Shown here: positions 18,512-26,778 of the stretch, piece by piece
How positions within the stretch are numbered: the first letter of the stretch is position 1
Layout: the number at the start of each line of letters is the position of its first letter
Assembly (NCBI RefSeq): GCF_963675975.1
Contig: NZ_OY780939.1
Location: forward strand, 3,100,001-3,164,000
Direction: 5' to 3'
Length of the DNA stretch: 64,000 nucleotides
Source of the DNA: Halarcobacter sp.
GTDB lineage: Bacteria > Campylobacterota > Campylobacteria > Campylobacterales > Arcobacteraceae
Made by a program: the position numbers and the translations under genes
The notes under the pieces: generated by a model
What the model saw: only the letters and a program-made list of their open reading frames with translations
Databases searched by the model: none
What the model was told of the DNA's origin: nothing

Positions 18512-19688
18512 AATAAATATCTATCTTATAGAATATGCTATCAACTCTATTCTTAGACAAAAATTTAAAAACATATTCATACTTTTTGTTTTTACCTTTT
18601 TAACTGCTTTATTATGTTCAGTTTTTTTTATTTCAAATTCAATTAAATATGAACTAAACACAACACTAAAATCTCTACCTCAAATAACTGTACAAAAGAT
18701 AAAAGCAGGAAGACATTACGATATAGATGCTGATGCAATAGATGAGATTTTAAATATAGCAGGGGTTTCAGATGCAGTTGCTAGAGTTTGGGGATACTAC
18801 TATTTTGAAAATGCTGGCGTAAATTTTTCAGTAATTGGAATAGATGAATTTGAAAACCAATATAAAAACTCTTTAAACAAACTTGTTAAAGATGTCGATT
18901 TTTCACAGCTTCAAGAAAACTCTTCTATGATTATAGGAAAGGGCGTAGAAAAAATACTAAGTGATAACTACTATGAAGAGTATTTTAATTTTATAAAACC
19001 TGATGGGAAATTTAAAAAAGTTAATATTGCAGGAGTTTTTCAAGACAATCTAGAGTTAGAATCAAATGACACAATAGTTTTACCAAAAGAGTTGGCTTTA
19101 GAAATATTTGGAATGCCTGAAAATAAAGCTACAGATATAGTTGTAAAAGTTGCCAACCCTGAAGAGATATTTACTATTGCATCTAAAATAAAACTACTTT
19201 TTCCAGATACTAGAGTAATAACCAATAAAGAGTTAGAGATAAGTTATCAAAACATCTTTGACTACAAAGGTGGATTGTTTTTAGCGCTATTTATTGTCTC
19301 AATTTTTACTTTTTTTATAATTATTTATGACAAAGCTAGTGGTCTTACCTCTGAAGAGAAAAAAGAGATTGGGGTATTAAAAGCAATTGGCTGGAAAGTG
19401 GAAGATGTTTTAAAAGAGAAGTTTTATGAAAGCTTTATTATCTCTTTTATGGCATATGTATTGGGTATATTTATTGCTTTTGGATTTGTATATATACTAA
19501 ATGCTCCTTTACTAAAAGAGATTTTTACAGGTTATTCTCAACTTAAAACCTCTTTTGAGTTACCTTTTGTATTAGATTTCAATACTTTATTTTTAGTATT
19601 TTTCCTAAGTGTTCCAATATATATTGCAGCTACAATTGTTCCTTCTTGGAGAAGTGCAACTATAGAAACAGATAAAGTGATAAGATAA
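18501..19688 (+). CDS. ABC transporter permease, FtsX/MacB family
   Basis: A 395-residue inner-membrane protein. One helix is at about 20-45, a large periplasmic MacB-type domain at about 50-250, then three helices toward the C-terminus (FLALFIVSIFTFFIIIY, FIISFMAYVLGIFIAFGFV, FLVFFLSVPIYIAATIVP). The EEKKEIGVLKAIGWK segment is the FtsX-family coupling region that contacts the ATPase. It pairs with the ATPase encoded 1 bp later (ATG overlaps stop). Such four-helix permeases work by mechanotransmission rather than classic transport. With NosL proteins upstream, release or handling of a metal protein is the likely job. Confidence 0.88.
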   Translation: MKNKINIYLIEYAINSILRQKFKNIFILFVFTFLTALLCSVFFISNSIKYELNTTLKSLPQITVQKIKAGRHYDIDADAIDEILNIAGVSDAVARVWGYYYFENAGVNFSVIGIDEFENQYKNSLNKLVKDVDFSQLQENSSMIIGKGVEKILSDNYYEEYFNFIKPDGKFKKVNIAGVFQDNLELESNDTIVLPKELALEIFGMPENKATDIVVKVANPEEIFTIASKIKLLFPDTRVITNKELEISYQNIFDYKGGLFLALFIVSIFTFFIIIYDKASGLTSEEKKEIGVLKAIGWKVEDVLKEKFYESFIISFMAYVLGIFIAFGFVYILNAPLLKEIFTGYSQLKTSFELPFVLDFNTLFLVFFLSVPIYIAATIVPSWRSATIETDKVIR

Positions 19689-20359
19689 TGATTGAATTAA
19701 AAAATATTACAAAAGATTTTGAGATAAACAAAAACAATATAGTTCGAGCAGTAAAAAATATAAATCTCTCAATAAAACAAGGTGAATTAGTTGTTTTAAA
19801 AGGTGCAAGTGGAAGTGGTAAAAGTACTATTCTTTCACTGATTGCTTCTTTGTCAAAACCAACCTCAGGTGAAGTAATTGTTGATGAGAAGAGAGTTTCT
19901 AAGCTACCTGATAGTTTTGCATCAATGTATAGAAGAGAAGATATAGGTTTTATTTTTCAAAAATATAATCTAATCCCAACTTTAAGTGTAAAAGAGAATA
20001 TCTTACTTCCTTTAATTCCACAAAATCCAAGCGAAGAAGAGGCCTCAGAACTTTTAGAAAAAGTTATGAAAAGATTTAAAATCGAGCATAAAAAAGATGC
20101 AATAGTTAAAAACCTATCAGGTGGAGAGCAACAAAGAGTTGCAATAGCTAGAAGTCAAATAAATAATCCAAAAATCATAATAGCTGATGAACCAACAGCT
20201 AACTTAGATAAAGAGTTATCTGAACACTTTATCTCAATTTTAAAAGAGTTAAAAAGTGATGATAAAACAATAATAGTAGCTACTCATGACCCACTTTTTT
20301 TTGAATTAGATTTTGTAAATAGAGTTATAGAGCTTGCAAATGGAGAGATTATAAAGTGA
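19688..20359 (+). CDS. ABC transporter ATP-binding protein (LolD/MacB type)
   Basis: A 223-residue ATPase with Walker A GASGSGKST near residue 38, Q-loop FQKYNLIPTLSV, signature LSGGEQQRVAIARSQ, Walker B IIIADEPTANLD and H-loop ATHDP. Length and sequence match the LolD/MacB class that partners with FtsX-type permeases, here the gene just upstream. The last codons overlap the GTG start of the next membrane protein, which again suggests a coupled operon. Confidence 0.92.
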   Translation: MIELKNITKDFEINKNNIVRAVKNINLSIKQGELVVLKGASGSGKSTILSLIASLSKPTSGEVIVDEKRVSKLPDSFASMYRREDIGFIFQKYNLIPTLSVKENILLPLIPQNPSEEEASELLEKVMKRFKIEHKKDAIVKNLSGGEQQRVAIARSQINNPKIIIADEPTANLDKELSEHFISILKELKSDDKTIIVATHDPLFFELDFVNRVIELANGEIIK

Positions 20360-21324
20360 TATTATCCCCTGAAGTTTTAACTATAATTATTCTAAATTCT
20401 ATATTTTTACTATTTGGAACAGTAAGTTTTCTTTTAAGTATAAAGATATTTTTTAATTGGGATATAGATTCAAGCTCAAAAAAACAATATCAACTAGAAA
20501 CACAAAGCTTTTTAACAGCGACAATTATCAAATATATACTATTTGTTAAAATATTGCTTTTTATATTTTTTATTTTTACCCTTGATAAAATTTCTAACGT
20601 ACTTACAGGAGCTATGTGCGCAGCAGGAGTTGTAGATGCTACTAGTTATGGTATATATCTTCTTTTATTTAAACTAATCAATATCTATTTCTTTGGATTT
20701 TGGTTAGTTATCCATAATTTTGATTTAAAAACTACAAATCTTAAATATACTAAATTAAAATTTGGTTTTTATCTTTTTATCTATTTTTTACTCTTATTTG
20801 AAATAGTTTTAGAAATCACAATGTTTAGTTCGATTGATGTAGATAAATTAGTTAGCTGTTGTGGTACTTTATATTCAAATAGTGAAGGTTCATATTTATC
20901 TTCTGTATTCTTTGAATATGGAAACCTTATACTTATAGGCTTTTATCTATGCTTTGTATTTTTATTAATCTTTTATTTATTAAAAAATGATTACTTCTAT
21001 ATCATTTTCAATTTAATTTTTCTAATTTTGGCAATAATTAGTTTGATACTGTTTTTTGGAACCTATATATATGAACTTCCAACACACCATTGCCCTTTTT
21101 GTATGTTACAAAAAGAGTATCATTATGTTGGGTATTTACTTTATGCTTTATTGTTTTTAGGAACTTTTTTTGGTTTTATTATTGGGATTATCAATCTTGT
21201 TTTAAAAACACAAATTGATACAAAAAAATATTACAAATACTCAATAATTTTCCTTTCTTTATATTTAATAGTTGTAAGTGCATATCCTGCAATTTATTAT
21301 CTCAAAAATGGCGTTTTTTTATAA
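20356..21324 (+). CDS. Polytopic membrane protein with cysteine pairs (DsbB-like CPFC motif)
   Basis: A 322-residue protein with about eight helices, started by a GTG that overlaps the previous stop (GTGA). Cysteine sites are GAMCAAGV near residue 90, SCCGTLY near 168 and HHCPFCMLQ near 248. The last resembles the CPxC redox site of DsbB (CPLCIxQ). This suggests a membrane thiol-redox or metal-passing protein that may keep NosL cysteines reduced or hand over copper. The link to DsbB is only at motif level. It ends the operon; the following 296 bp contain no gene other than the RNA leader described separately. Confidence 0.75.
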   Translation: MILSPEVLTIIILNSIFLLFGTVSFLLSIKIFFNWDIDSSSKKQYQLETQSFLTATIIKYILFVKILLFIFFIFTLDKISNVLTGAMCAAGVVDATSYGIYLLLFKLINIYFFGFWLVIHNFDLKTTNLKYTKLKFGFYLFIYFLLLFEIVLEITMFSSIDVDKLVSCCGTLYSNSEGSYLSSVFFEYGNLILIGFYLCFVFLLIFYLLKNDYFYIIFNLIFLILAIISLILFFGTYIYELPTHHCPFCMLQKEYHYVGYLLYALLFLGTFFGFIIGIINLVLKTQIDTKKYYKYSIIFLSLYLIVVSAYPAIYYLKNGVFL

Positions 21325-21478
21325 TTTTTCAATTTTTTTATAAAAAACAGCCCTTTTTGAAAAAATAAAATGCAAAAAAGTTAATTTTTTTTCTTAAAAT
21401 TTAGTCCTAAAAAAGCCACTTTTTGATGGAGTAAAAGCAGCTTAAGTTTATTTTCAGTTTATTTCTTTTTTTTTGATT

Positions 21479-21484
21479 TATAAT
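21479..21484 (+). promoter_or_regulatory. Candidate -10 box for the leader-A transcript
   Basis: TATAAT 40 bp before the first stem of RNA leader A, preceded by the T-rich, TTTTGATT-type sequence common in Campylobacterota promoters. A matching TATAAT precedes leader B. Confidence 0.5.
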
Positions 21485-21524
21485 TCCGAAGTAGAATAAG
21501 GAACATACCTTAAAATGTTTCAGA

Positions 21525-21588
21525 GAAAACCTATATAAGCATTTGGCCGTGCATTAAAATGTTTTCAATTATGTTGTACATAAGTACA
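21525..21588 (+). ncRNA. Structured RNA leader, copy A (unrecognised motif)
   Basis: Stem 1 is GAAAAC (21525-21530) with GTTTTC (21561-21566). It encloses the core TAAGCATTTGGCCGTGCAT (21536-21554), identical in copy B. Stem 2 is TGTAC (21575-21579), loop ATAA, GTACA (21584-21588). It is in the 5' leader of the small Cys-rich gene, whose Shine-Dalgarno AGGAG lies 22 bp later. Copy B keeps both stems with longer, covarying pairs, which supports an RNA structure. I match it to no riboswitch class I know; it could be a ligand- or protein-binding leader. Confidence 0.7.
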
Positions 21589-21620
21589 TTAAATCATACT
21601 TTTTTTAGGAGAGTATTTAA

Positions 21621-21854
21621 ATGTTAAAAAAATTAATTCTTCCATTATTTATTGTTTGTTCTTTAATGCAAGCAGAAGAGACACAAACTATTGAAGATAA
21701 ATATGCTGCGTGCGAAAAAGCATACGATGAATGTCTAGTTATTTGTGAAGAAACTACTTCAAATGTTGAAGAGTGTGTTGCAACTTGTGATGAAAAACTT
21801 TATAACTGCAACTCAAAAGTTGAAGAAGAAGAAAGTAAACAACCAGTAGAATAA
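21621..21854 (+). CDS. Small exported acidic protein with twin CX3C motif
   Basis: A 77-residue protein: signal peptide (MLKKLILPLFIVCSLMQA, residues 1-18), then an acidic mature part of about 59 residues with six cysteines in a symmetric order C-x6-C-x3-C-x9-C-x3-C-x6-C. Twin CX3C spacing suggests two antiparallel helices joined by disulfides, or a metal-binding hairpin. The tail is rich in Glu. It starts at ATG 21621 after AGGAG, and RNA leader A lies in front. Nearby NosL/ABC genes hint at a metal or redox role, but the transcripts are separate. No family recognised. Confidence 0.78.
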   Translation: MLKKLILPLFIVCSLMQAEETQTIEDKYAACEKAYDECLVICEETTSNVEECVATCDEKLYNCNSKVEEEESKQPVE

Positions 21855-21894
21855 GTTAATACCTTATTCTACATATTAATTTTCGAGGAAAGAG

Positions 21895-23019
21895 ATGAAA
21901 TTTAAAAAATTGTCTGTTAAAAAATCTTCTGAATTGATTGAAAATATTGATGGATTTACAGACTTTTTAGACACATTAAAACAACTTATAAGAGTTCCAT
22001 CTGTAATAGGATATGAACACTCTTTTTTTCTATATTTAAAAAGAGAATTAGATGAATTAGGTATTGATACATATTATTATGATGGACTTTTAGTTGCACA
22101 AGGTAAACAACCAACAAATGGAATATTAAGTGCACACATAGATAGACATGGTTTAGTTTGTACAGGTCCTAGTGAGTTTCAGTTTGCAGCATTTCAAACA
22201 AAAAATAGAATTGACTTAAAAGGGAACTCTGTATCTGAACAAACATATCAACAAATCTCATCAAGATTTCTAAATCAGCCTGTTCAAGCCTATGAGCCTT
22301 GGTCAGGAAGTTATTTAGGGATAGGTAAGATTAGTAAAGTTTATATGAATGAGAAAATCAATAACTTAATGTTTAAAATTGATAATCTTGAACACCTTTT
22401 ACCAGGTACACCAATTGCATTTGTTGATAAATTAGAGATTAGTGATGAACTTATTTCAGCACAATTAGATAACGTTTTATCAGCAGCAATTATCATATAT
22501 CTTTATCAACATGGATTTCAAGGTACAGCTTTTTTTACTGCGCAAGAAGAAGCAGGAAGAAGTTGGAGATTCGTATTAGATTGGTTTAGAAAAAATGATG
22601 TTAGCACATCTGAACTATTAGTATTGGATACAAGTCCATATAATACTAGAGAAGAAGCTTCTTTACAGGAGATTGTATTAAGAAATAGAGATGCAAATGC
22701 AAGGTTTAGGTCACCTTTATTGAAAATTCTTAAGAATTTTTGCCATAAAAACAATATTAATTTTTCTTGTAAAGATACTTATATACAAGAAAAGAATAAA
22801 ATATTGTATGAAAATGAAAAGCCTTTATTATCATTAGGTAGTACAGAGCTTGGAAGAATCATAAAGGAATCTAAAGGTAAGATTCAAGGTACAACATTAC
22901 AAATACCAACTACAGGTTATCATACTGTGGAGGAAACAGCTTCAATAAAGTCTGTTAAATCAATGTTGTATATGTTAAAAAGTTTATATATAGAAGAAAG
23001 AAGTGATGAAAAAAATTAG
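21895..23019 (+). CDS. M42/M20-type zinc peptidase
   Basis: A 374-residue cytosolic metallopeptidase of the M42 (FrvX/glutamyl aminopeptidase) kind. The metal ligands are visible: His81 in SAHIDRHG, Asp192 in AQLDNVLSA, the Glu pair 218/219 in TAQEEAG, Asp245 in VLDTSPYN, and the last His in TGYHTVEE. M42 enzymes trim N-terminal residues from peptides with two metal ions. It follows the twin-CX3C gene by 40 bp on the same strand with a GAGGAAAG ribosome-binding site, so it is likely in the leader-A transcript. It overlaps the next gene. Confidence 0.88.
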   Translation: MKFKKLSVKKSSELIENIDGFTDFLDTLKQLIRVPSVIGYEHSFFLYLKRELDELGIDTYYYDGLLVAQGKQPTNGILSAHIDRHGLVCTGPSEFQFAAFQTKNRIDLKGNSVSEQTYQQISSRFLNQPVQAYEPWSGSYLGIGKISKVYMNEKINNLMFKIDNLEHLLPGTPIAFVDKLEISDELISAQLDNVLSAAIIIYLYQHGFQGTAFFTAQEEAGRSWRFVLDWFRKNDVSTSELLVLDTSPYNTREEASLQEIVLRNRDANARFRSPLLKILKNFCHKNNINFSCKDTYIQEKNKILYENEKPLLSLGSTELGRIIKESKGKIQGTTLQIPTTGYHTVEETASIKSVKSMLYMLKSLYIEERSDEKN

Positions 23020-23419
23020 TAATAAAGATTTAGTTAAAAAATATTATGAAGAGTTGTGGAATAAACAAAATAAAGAATTGATTGATGTACTTTTTGATGA
23101 TGAGATAACATTTAGAGGTTCACTAAACATTGAAACAAAAGGTAAAAAAGAGTTTGAAAATTATATGACTAATATCTTAACTGGTATTCCAAATTTATAC
23201 CATGGTATTGAAACTATAATTGAAGAGAATGGAATAGTTGCAGTAAGAGCAGTATATAATGGTACCCACAGAGGTAAAATATTTGATTTCGAACCAACAA
23301 ATAAAAGAATAAAATATAATGGTGCATCATTCTTTAGATTTAATGAAGATAAAATAACTGATGTATGGGTTTTAGGAGACTTGGCTACACTAAAAGACCA
23401 GCTAAGTCCAAAAATTTAA
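23003..23419 (+). CDS. SnoaL-like / ester-cyclase-fold protein
   Basis: A 138-residue NTF2-fold protein. Sequence features match the SnoaL-like 'ester cyclase' family: LVKKYYEELWNKQNKELIDVLF, then FENYMTNILTGIPNLYHGIETII, HRGKIF and the closing WVLGDLATLKDQL. The real substrate is unknown; many such proteins are small-molecule-binding enzymes. It starts inside the end of the peptidase gene (17-bp overlap), so both are translated together. Met1 and Met2 are adjacent; the second (23006) is equally possible. Confidence 0.8.
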   Translation: MMKKISNKDLVKKYYEELWNKQNKELIDVLFDDEITFRGSLNIETKGKKEFENYMTNILTGIPNLYHGIETIIEENGIVAVRAVYNGTHRGKIFDFEPTNKRIKYNGASFFRFNEDKITDVWVLGDLATLKDQLSPKI

Positions 23420-23565
23420 ATTTTTTTAGCTTTTTTTCAAAAATTTTATTTTAAAAAATTGAAAAATATATTTTTATTTTTAGCTGTAAGTACCTAAATT
23501 AAGGGCTTTAAAGCGTATAAATAAATTTTAAGATTTATTTTAGGAAAAATATTTTTATTTTGTTT

Positions 23566-23571
23566 TATAAT
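23566..23571 (+). promoter_or_regulatory. Candidate -10 box for the leader-B transcript
   Basis: TATAAT 22 bp before stem 1 of RNA leader B, in a T-rich setting like the one before leader A. Confidence 0.5.
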
Positions 23572-23593
23572 TTTAATACAAAATAAGAGGTTT

Positions 23594-23669
23594 CCTGAAA
23601 ACTTGTAAGCATTTGGCCGTGCATAATATATAGTTTTCAGGAGTATGTTGTACTCATTTGAAGAGTACA
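23594..23669 (+). ncRNA. Structured RNA leader, copy B (unrecognised motif)
   Basis: Stem 1 is CCTGAAAAC (23594-23602) with GTTTTCAGG (23633-23641), three pairs longer than in copy A. The core TAAGCATTTGGCCGTGCAT (23606-23624) is identical to copy A. Stem 2 is TGTACTC (23649-23655), loop ATTTGAA, GAGTACA (23663-23669), again two pairs longer than in A. The sequence between the stems also shares TATGTTGTAC. It sits about 120 bp before the first small paralog gene. The 371-bp spacer around it (23420-23790) has no longer gene. Confidence 0.7.
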
Positions 23670-23736
23670 TTTATACTAACAGATTAAACTTAGTACAGAG
23701 TTAAAAGAAGTATAAATGTTAAAACTTTTTTAACAT
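23667..23736 (+). promoter_or_regulatory. Mutually exclusive hairpins and five-codon ORF after leader B
   Basis: ACATTTATACT (23667-23677) is complementary to AGTATAAATGT (23709-23719), and ATGTTAAAA (23716-23724) to TTTTAACAT (23728-23736). The first pairing uses the ACA that also closes stem 2 of leader B, and the second shares ATGT with the first, so only some can form at once. ATG at 23716 opens a five-codon ORF (MLKLF) after an AGAAG sequence. The same place in copy A is the real start of the Cys-rich gene (AGGAG, then ATGTTAAAA). So it is either a leader peptide or a decayed copy of that gene. Confidence 0.5.
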
Positions 23737-23790
23737 CAAAACTTTCCCAAAAACTACTAATGTTTATTGTCTTATTTATAGGAGTAAGAT

Positions 23791-24018
23791 ATGGCATCTT
23801 ATTATGATGAGATGTTAAATAAATATAAAGTTGAAGACCCTATTAACAAACTTGTTTATGAAATTACAACTTTTATAAAAAATCGACGTGATTTCAATGG
23901 GGCTATAAATTTGATTTTAAGTAATAACTTAAAATTACAAGATGTTGTTTCTAGGACAGCTAGACTTACATTAGACGATGTTGTTAAATTAGCAGATTTG
24001 TTAATTTTAAAAAAATAG
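23791..24018 (+). CDS. Small cytosolic protein, paralog 1
   Basis: A 75-residue helical protein with no export signal, after a TAGGAG ribosome-binding site. The segment from NKLVYEITTFIKNRRDFNGAI to VSRTARLTLDDVVKLADLL aligns over about 50 residues with the protein at 24278-24487 (IxxxIKNRxDxxxA, SRTxxxT, KLADxxI), so the two are paralogs. Family and function are unknown. It opens a three-gene run of tiny overlapping or close genes that follow RNA leader B. Confidence 0.75.
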   Translation: MASYYDEMLNKYKVEDPINKLVYEITTFIKNRRDFNGAINLILSNNLKLQDVVSRTARLTLDDVVKLADLLILKK

Positions 24019-24042
24019 ATTTTGTAAATTAGGAAAAGGGAA

Positions 24043-24288
24043 ATGGAATCTATTATATATGAATTAAGAGCAAATGATATAAAAGAAGAAGATATCGACT
24101 ATATCATGAAAAGAGTTAAAAATAGAATTTCTGAAGAAAATATTGATTCAGAACTTCAAAAGTTAGGTTATCCAAAAGTTTTCACTGTGGATTATGATGA
24201 TTATGATTATAGTGAATATGATGATGTTTATGACGATGATTATGACAATTCTCATGGATATAAACAAGGTTATGACGATGAGTTATAA
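24043..24288 (+). CDS. Small Asp/Tyr-rich protein
   Basis: An 81-residue protein: residues 1-45 are a charged helical part (MESIIYELRANDIKEEDIDY), residues 50-81 are dominated by Asp and Tyr. The ribosome-binding site GGAAAAGGGAA precedes the ATG. The tail is low complexity, likely disordered and highly acidic. It overlaps the next gene by 11 bp in another phase. No family recognised; its conservation between two paralogs in the same operon supports it as real. Confidence 0.65.
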   Translation: MESIIYELRANDIKEEDIDYIMKRVKNRISEENIDSELQKLGYPKVFTVDYDDYDYSEYDDVYDDDYDNSHGYKQGYDDEL

Positions 24289-24487
24289 TAGTGCTGAAGA
24301 GCTAAATTTAAATGAACAGATTCATCAAATAATTTATCTAATAAAAAATAGAAACGATTATACTAATGCTGCTAGAATTATGATAGAAAATAGTTTATCA
24401 ATAGAGACTCTAAAAAGTAGAACTTTAAAGATTACACAAATGGAGTTTGCAAAACTTGCAGATTCGATTATAGAGAGTCGAGGTTAA
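24278..24487 (+). CDS. Small cytosolic protein, paralog 2
   Basis: A 69-residue protein starting MSYNSAEELNLNEQIHQI. I chose the ATG at 24278, 8 bp after an AAGG; a longer frame upstream (from 24194) is only the Met-rich shadow of the Asp/Tyr repeat. The IIYLIKNRNDYTNAARIM and KSRTLKITQMEFAKLADSI parts are clearly related to the protein at 23791. Function unknown. It is the last gene of the run and converges on purL. Confidence 0.75.
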   Translation: MSYNSAEELNLNEQIHQIIYLIKNRNDYTNAARIMIENSLSIETLKSRTLKITQMEFAKLADSIIESRG

Positions 24488-24500
24488 ACCTCAACTCTTC

Positions 24501-26714
24501 TTATAAATCTTGTTCAATAACTTGTTTAAATTTGTTAAAATAGATATCTTTTGCTTTATCTAACTCAACATATACTTCATTAACAGAGATTTTTCCTCCA
24601 CCAACTAAACCAAGTTTAGTAAAGGCAATTTTTCTATTATCACAAAGTCTTTCAAAAGCATCACAGTTTTCAGGAGTTACTTCAACAATTGCTCTACTTA
24701 ATGTTTCAGAGAAAATATCTTTTTCATTTTCTAAAGATATATTAGCTTCAACACCTTTGTTTCCAACAACAGCCATTTTTGCTAATGCAATAGCTAAACC
24801 ACCAACATTAACATCCTTAGCAGCTTTTAGTAGCCCTTGTTTATTTGCTTCAATTACACTATTCCAAAGATTTAATTCTTTTTCAAAACTAACTTCAGGG
24901 TGTACTCCTGCAACTTTTCCATAAAGTTTTTTAAGATATAAAGATCCACCAAACTCTGATTTAGTATCACCTAAAATATAAACTACATTACCCTCTTCTT
25001 GGAATGATGAAGGTAATACTTTATTTGCATCATCATTTACACCAACCATAGCAATAGCAGGAGTTGGGAAAACACCAACACCATTTGTTTCATTGTATAA
25101 AGATACATTTCCACCAATAACAGGTGTATTTAACTCTTTACAAGCTGATTTAATACCTTCACAAGCTTGGGCAAATTGCCACATCACTTCTGGATTTTGA
25201 GGGTTACCAAAGTTAAGACAATCTGTAATAGCTTTAGGAACAGCACCTGTCATAGCTACATTTCTTCCTGATTCCATAACAGCTGCAGCAGCTCCTAACT
25301 CAGGGTTAATATAACATTGTCTTGTATTACAATCAGCACTCATAGCTAAAGCTTTCCCTGTTTCTTTGATTCTAATTACTGAACCATCAAGTTTTCCAGG
25401 ACCTTTTACTGTATTTGTTTGTACCATTGAATCGTATTGGTCATAAACCCATGATTTATCAACAACTTCCATATCAGAGAAAAGTGCATCAAATGCTTCT
25501 TGATTTGAAACCTCTTTACTCATATCAACTGTTTCAATATCTTCTAAATAAGCTGGTTTTGCAACTGGTCTATCTAATATAGGTGCTTCCTCAGAAACAG
25601 GTTGAACAGGAATATCAGCAACTTTATCTCCGTGCCAGAACAGTTCCATATTTCCTGTATTTGTTACTTCACCAACAACTGCAACATCTAATTCCCATTT
25701 TTCAAAGATATCAATAATTTTTTGCTCACTACCTTTTTTAGCACAAATAAGCATTCTCTCTTGAGATTCAGATAACATGAAATCATAAGGAGTCATACCC
25801 TCTTCTCTTGCTGGGATTTTATCTAAGTGCATAATCATACCAGAATCACTTCTTCCTGCCATCTCAAAAGATGATGAAGTAAGTCCAGCAGCACCCATAT
25901 CTTGAATACCAATAATTAAATCTTCTTTAAATAGTTCTAAACAAGCTTCTAAAAGTAGTTTTTCAGTAAATGGATCTCCAACTTGTACAGTTGGTCTTTT
26001 TGATTCAGAATCCTCATCAAATGAAGCAGAACTCATAACGGCTCCACCTAATCCATCTCTACCAGTTTTTGAACCAACATACATAACTGGATTTCCAACA
26101 CCTTCAGCTTTTCCATAGAAAATTTCATCAGCTTTTGCAATTCCTAAGTTAAATGCATTTACAAGGTTATTTCCTGCATAACACTCTTCAAAGTTAGTTT
26201 GACCACCAATAGTTGGAACACCCATGCAGTTTCCATAACCACCGATACCTGCTACAACACCTCTTAAAAGAAATCTATGTTTTTGAGCAGTTTCACTATC
26301 ACCTTCAATTCCTGCAAATTGAATTAAGTTCATTGAAGCAACAGGTCTAGCACCCATTGTAAATACATCTCTCATAATTCCACCAACACCTGTTGCTGCA
26401 CCTTGGTAAGGTTCAATAAAAGATGGGTGATTGTGTGATTCCATTTTAAATACAGCTGCATAACCATCGCCAATGTCGATAACTCCTGCATTTTCACCTG
26501 GACCTTGGATTACCCAAGGAGCTTTTGTTGGGAAACCGTTTAAATACTTTTTACTTGATTTGTAAGAACAATGTTCTGACCACATTGCAGAAAAGATCCC
26601 AATCTCTACATAATTTGGATCTCTTCCTAAAATTTCTTTGATATTTTCTAATTCTTCAAGTGTTAAAGAGTGAGCAAGTGCTATCTCTTCAAGATTCATC
26701 TCTTCTTTTTGCAT
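24501..26714 (-). CDS. purL: Phosphoribosylformylglycinamidine synthase, PurL subunit
   Basis: A 737-residue ATP-dependent subunit (small PurL type, which needs PurS and PurQ) that converts FGAR and glutamine-derived ammonia into FGAM in purine synthesis. Markers include the [22 protein letters not shown] start, [43 protein letters not shown] and [12 protein letters not shown]. No PurS or PurQ gene is next to it in this window. It is preceded on the minus strand by a clear ATG but a weak ribosome-binding site. Confidence 0.97.
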   Translation of the reverse strand: MQKEEMNLEEIALAHSLTLEELENIKEILGRDPNYVEIGIFSAMWSEHCSYKSSKKYLNGFPTKAPWVIQGPGENAGVIDIGDGYAAVFKMESHNHPSFIEPYQGAATGVGGIMRDVFTMGARPVASMNLIQFAGIEGDSETAQKHRFLLRGVVAGIGGYGNCMGVPTIGGQTNFEECYAGNNLVNAFNLGIAKADEIFYGKAEGVGNPVMYVGSKTGRDGLGGAVMSSASFDEDSESKRPTVQVGDPFTEKLLLEACLELFKEDLIIGIQDMGAAGLTSSSFEMAGRSDSGMIMHLDKIPAREEGMTPYDFMLSESQERMLICAKKGSEQKIIDIFEKWELDVAVVGEVTNTGNMELFWHGDKVADIPVQPVSEEAPILDRPVAKPAYLEDIETVDMSKEVSNQEAFDALFSDMEVVDKSWVYDQYDSMVQTNTVKGPGKLDGSVIRIKETGKALAMSADCNTRQCYINPELGAAAAVMESGRNVAMTGAVPKAITDCLNFGNPQNPEVMWQFAQACEGIKSACKELNTPVIGGNVSLYNETNGVGVFPTPAIAMVGVNDDANKVLPSSFQEEGNVVYILGDTKSEFGGSLYLKKLYGKVAGVHPEVSFEKELNLWNSVIEANKQGLLKAAKDVNVGGLAIALAKMAVVGNKGVEANISLENEKDIFSETLSRAIVEVTPENCDAFERLCDNRKIAFTKLGLVGGGKISVNEVYVELDKAKDIYFNKFKQVIEQDL

Positions 26715-26778
26715 TTTTCGCCTTAAATATGGTTGTTAAAGTTTTGCGATTATATCCAAAAAGCTCTTAAGCTTAATT

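Noticed and set aside
23420-23560. Rho-independent terminator after the SnoaL-like gene
   Set aside because: Several A/T-rich pairings are possible but none with a clear stem and T-run beyond what base composition gives.
24194-24277. Upstream extension of the second small paralog (Met/Ile-rich)
   Set aside because: It is the shifted reading of the Asp/Tyr repeat; a better start with AAGG is at 24278.
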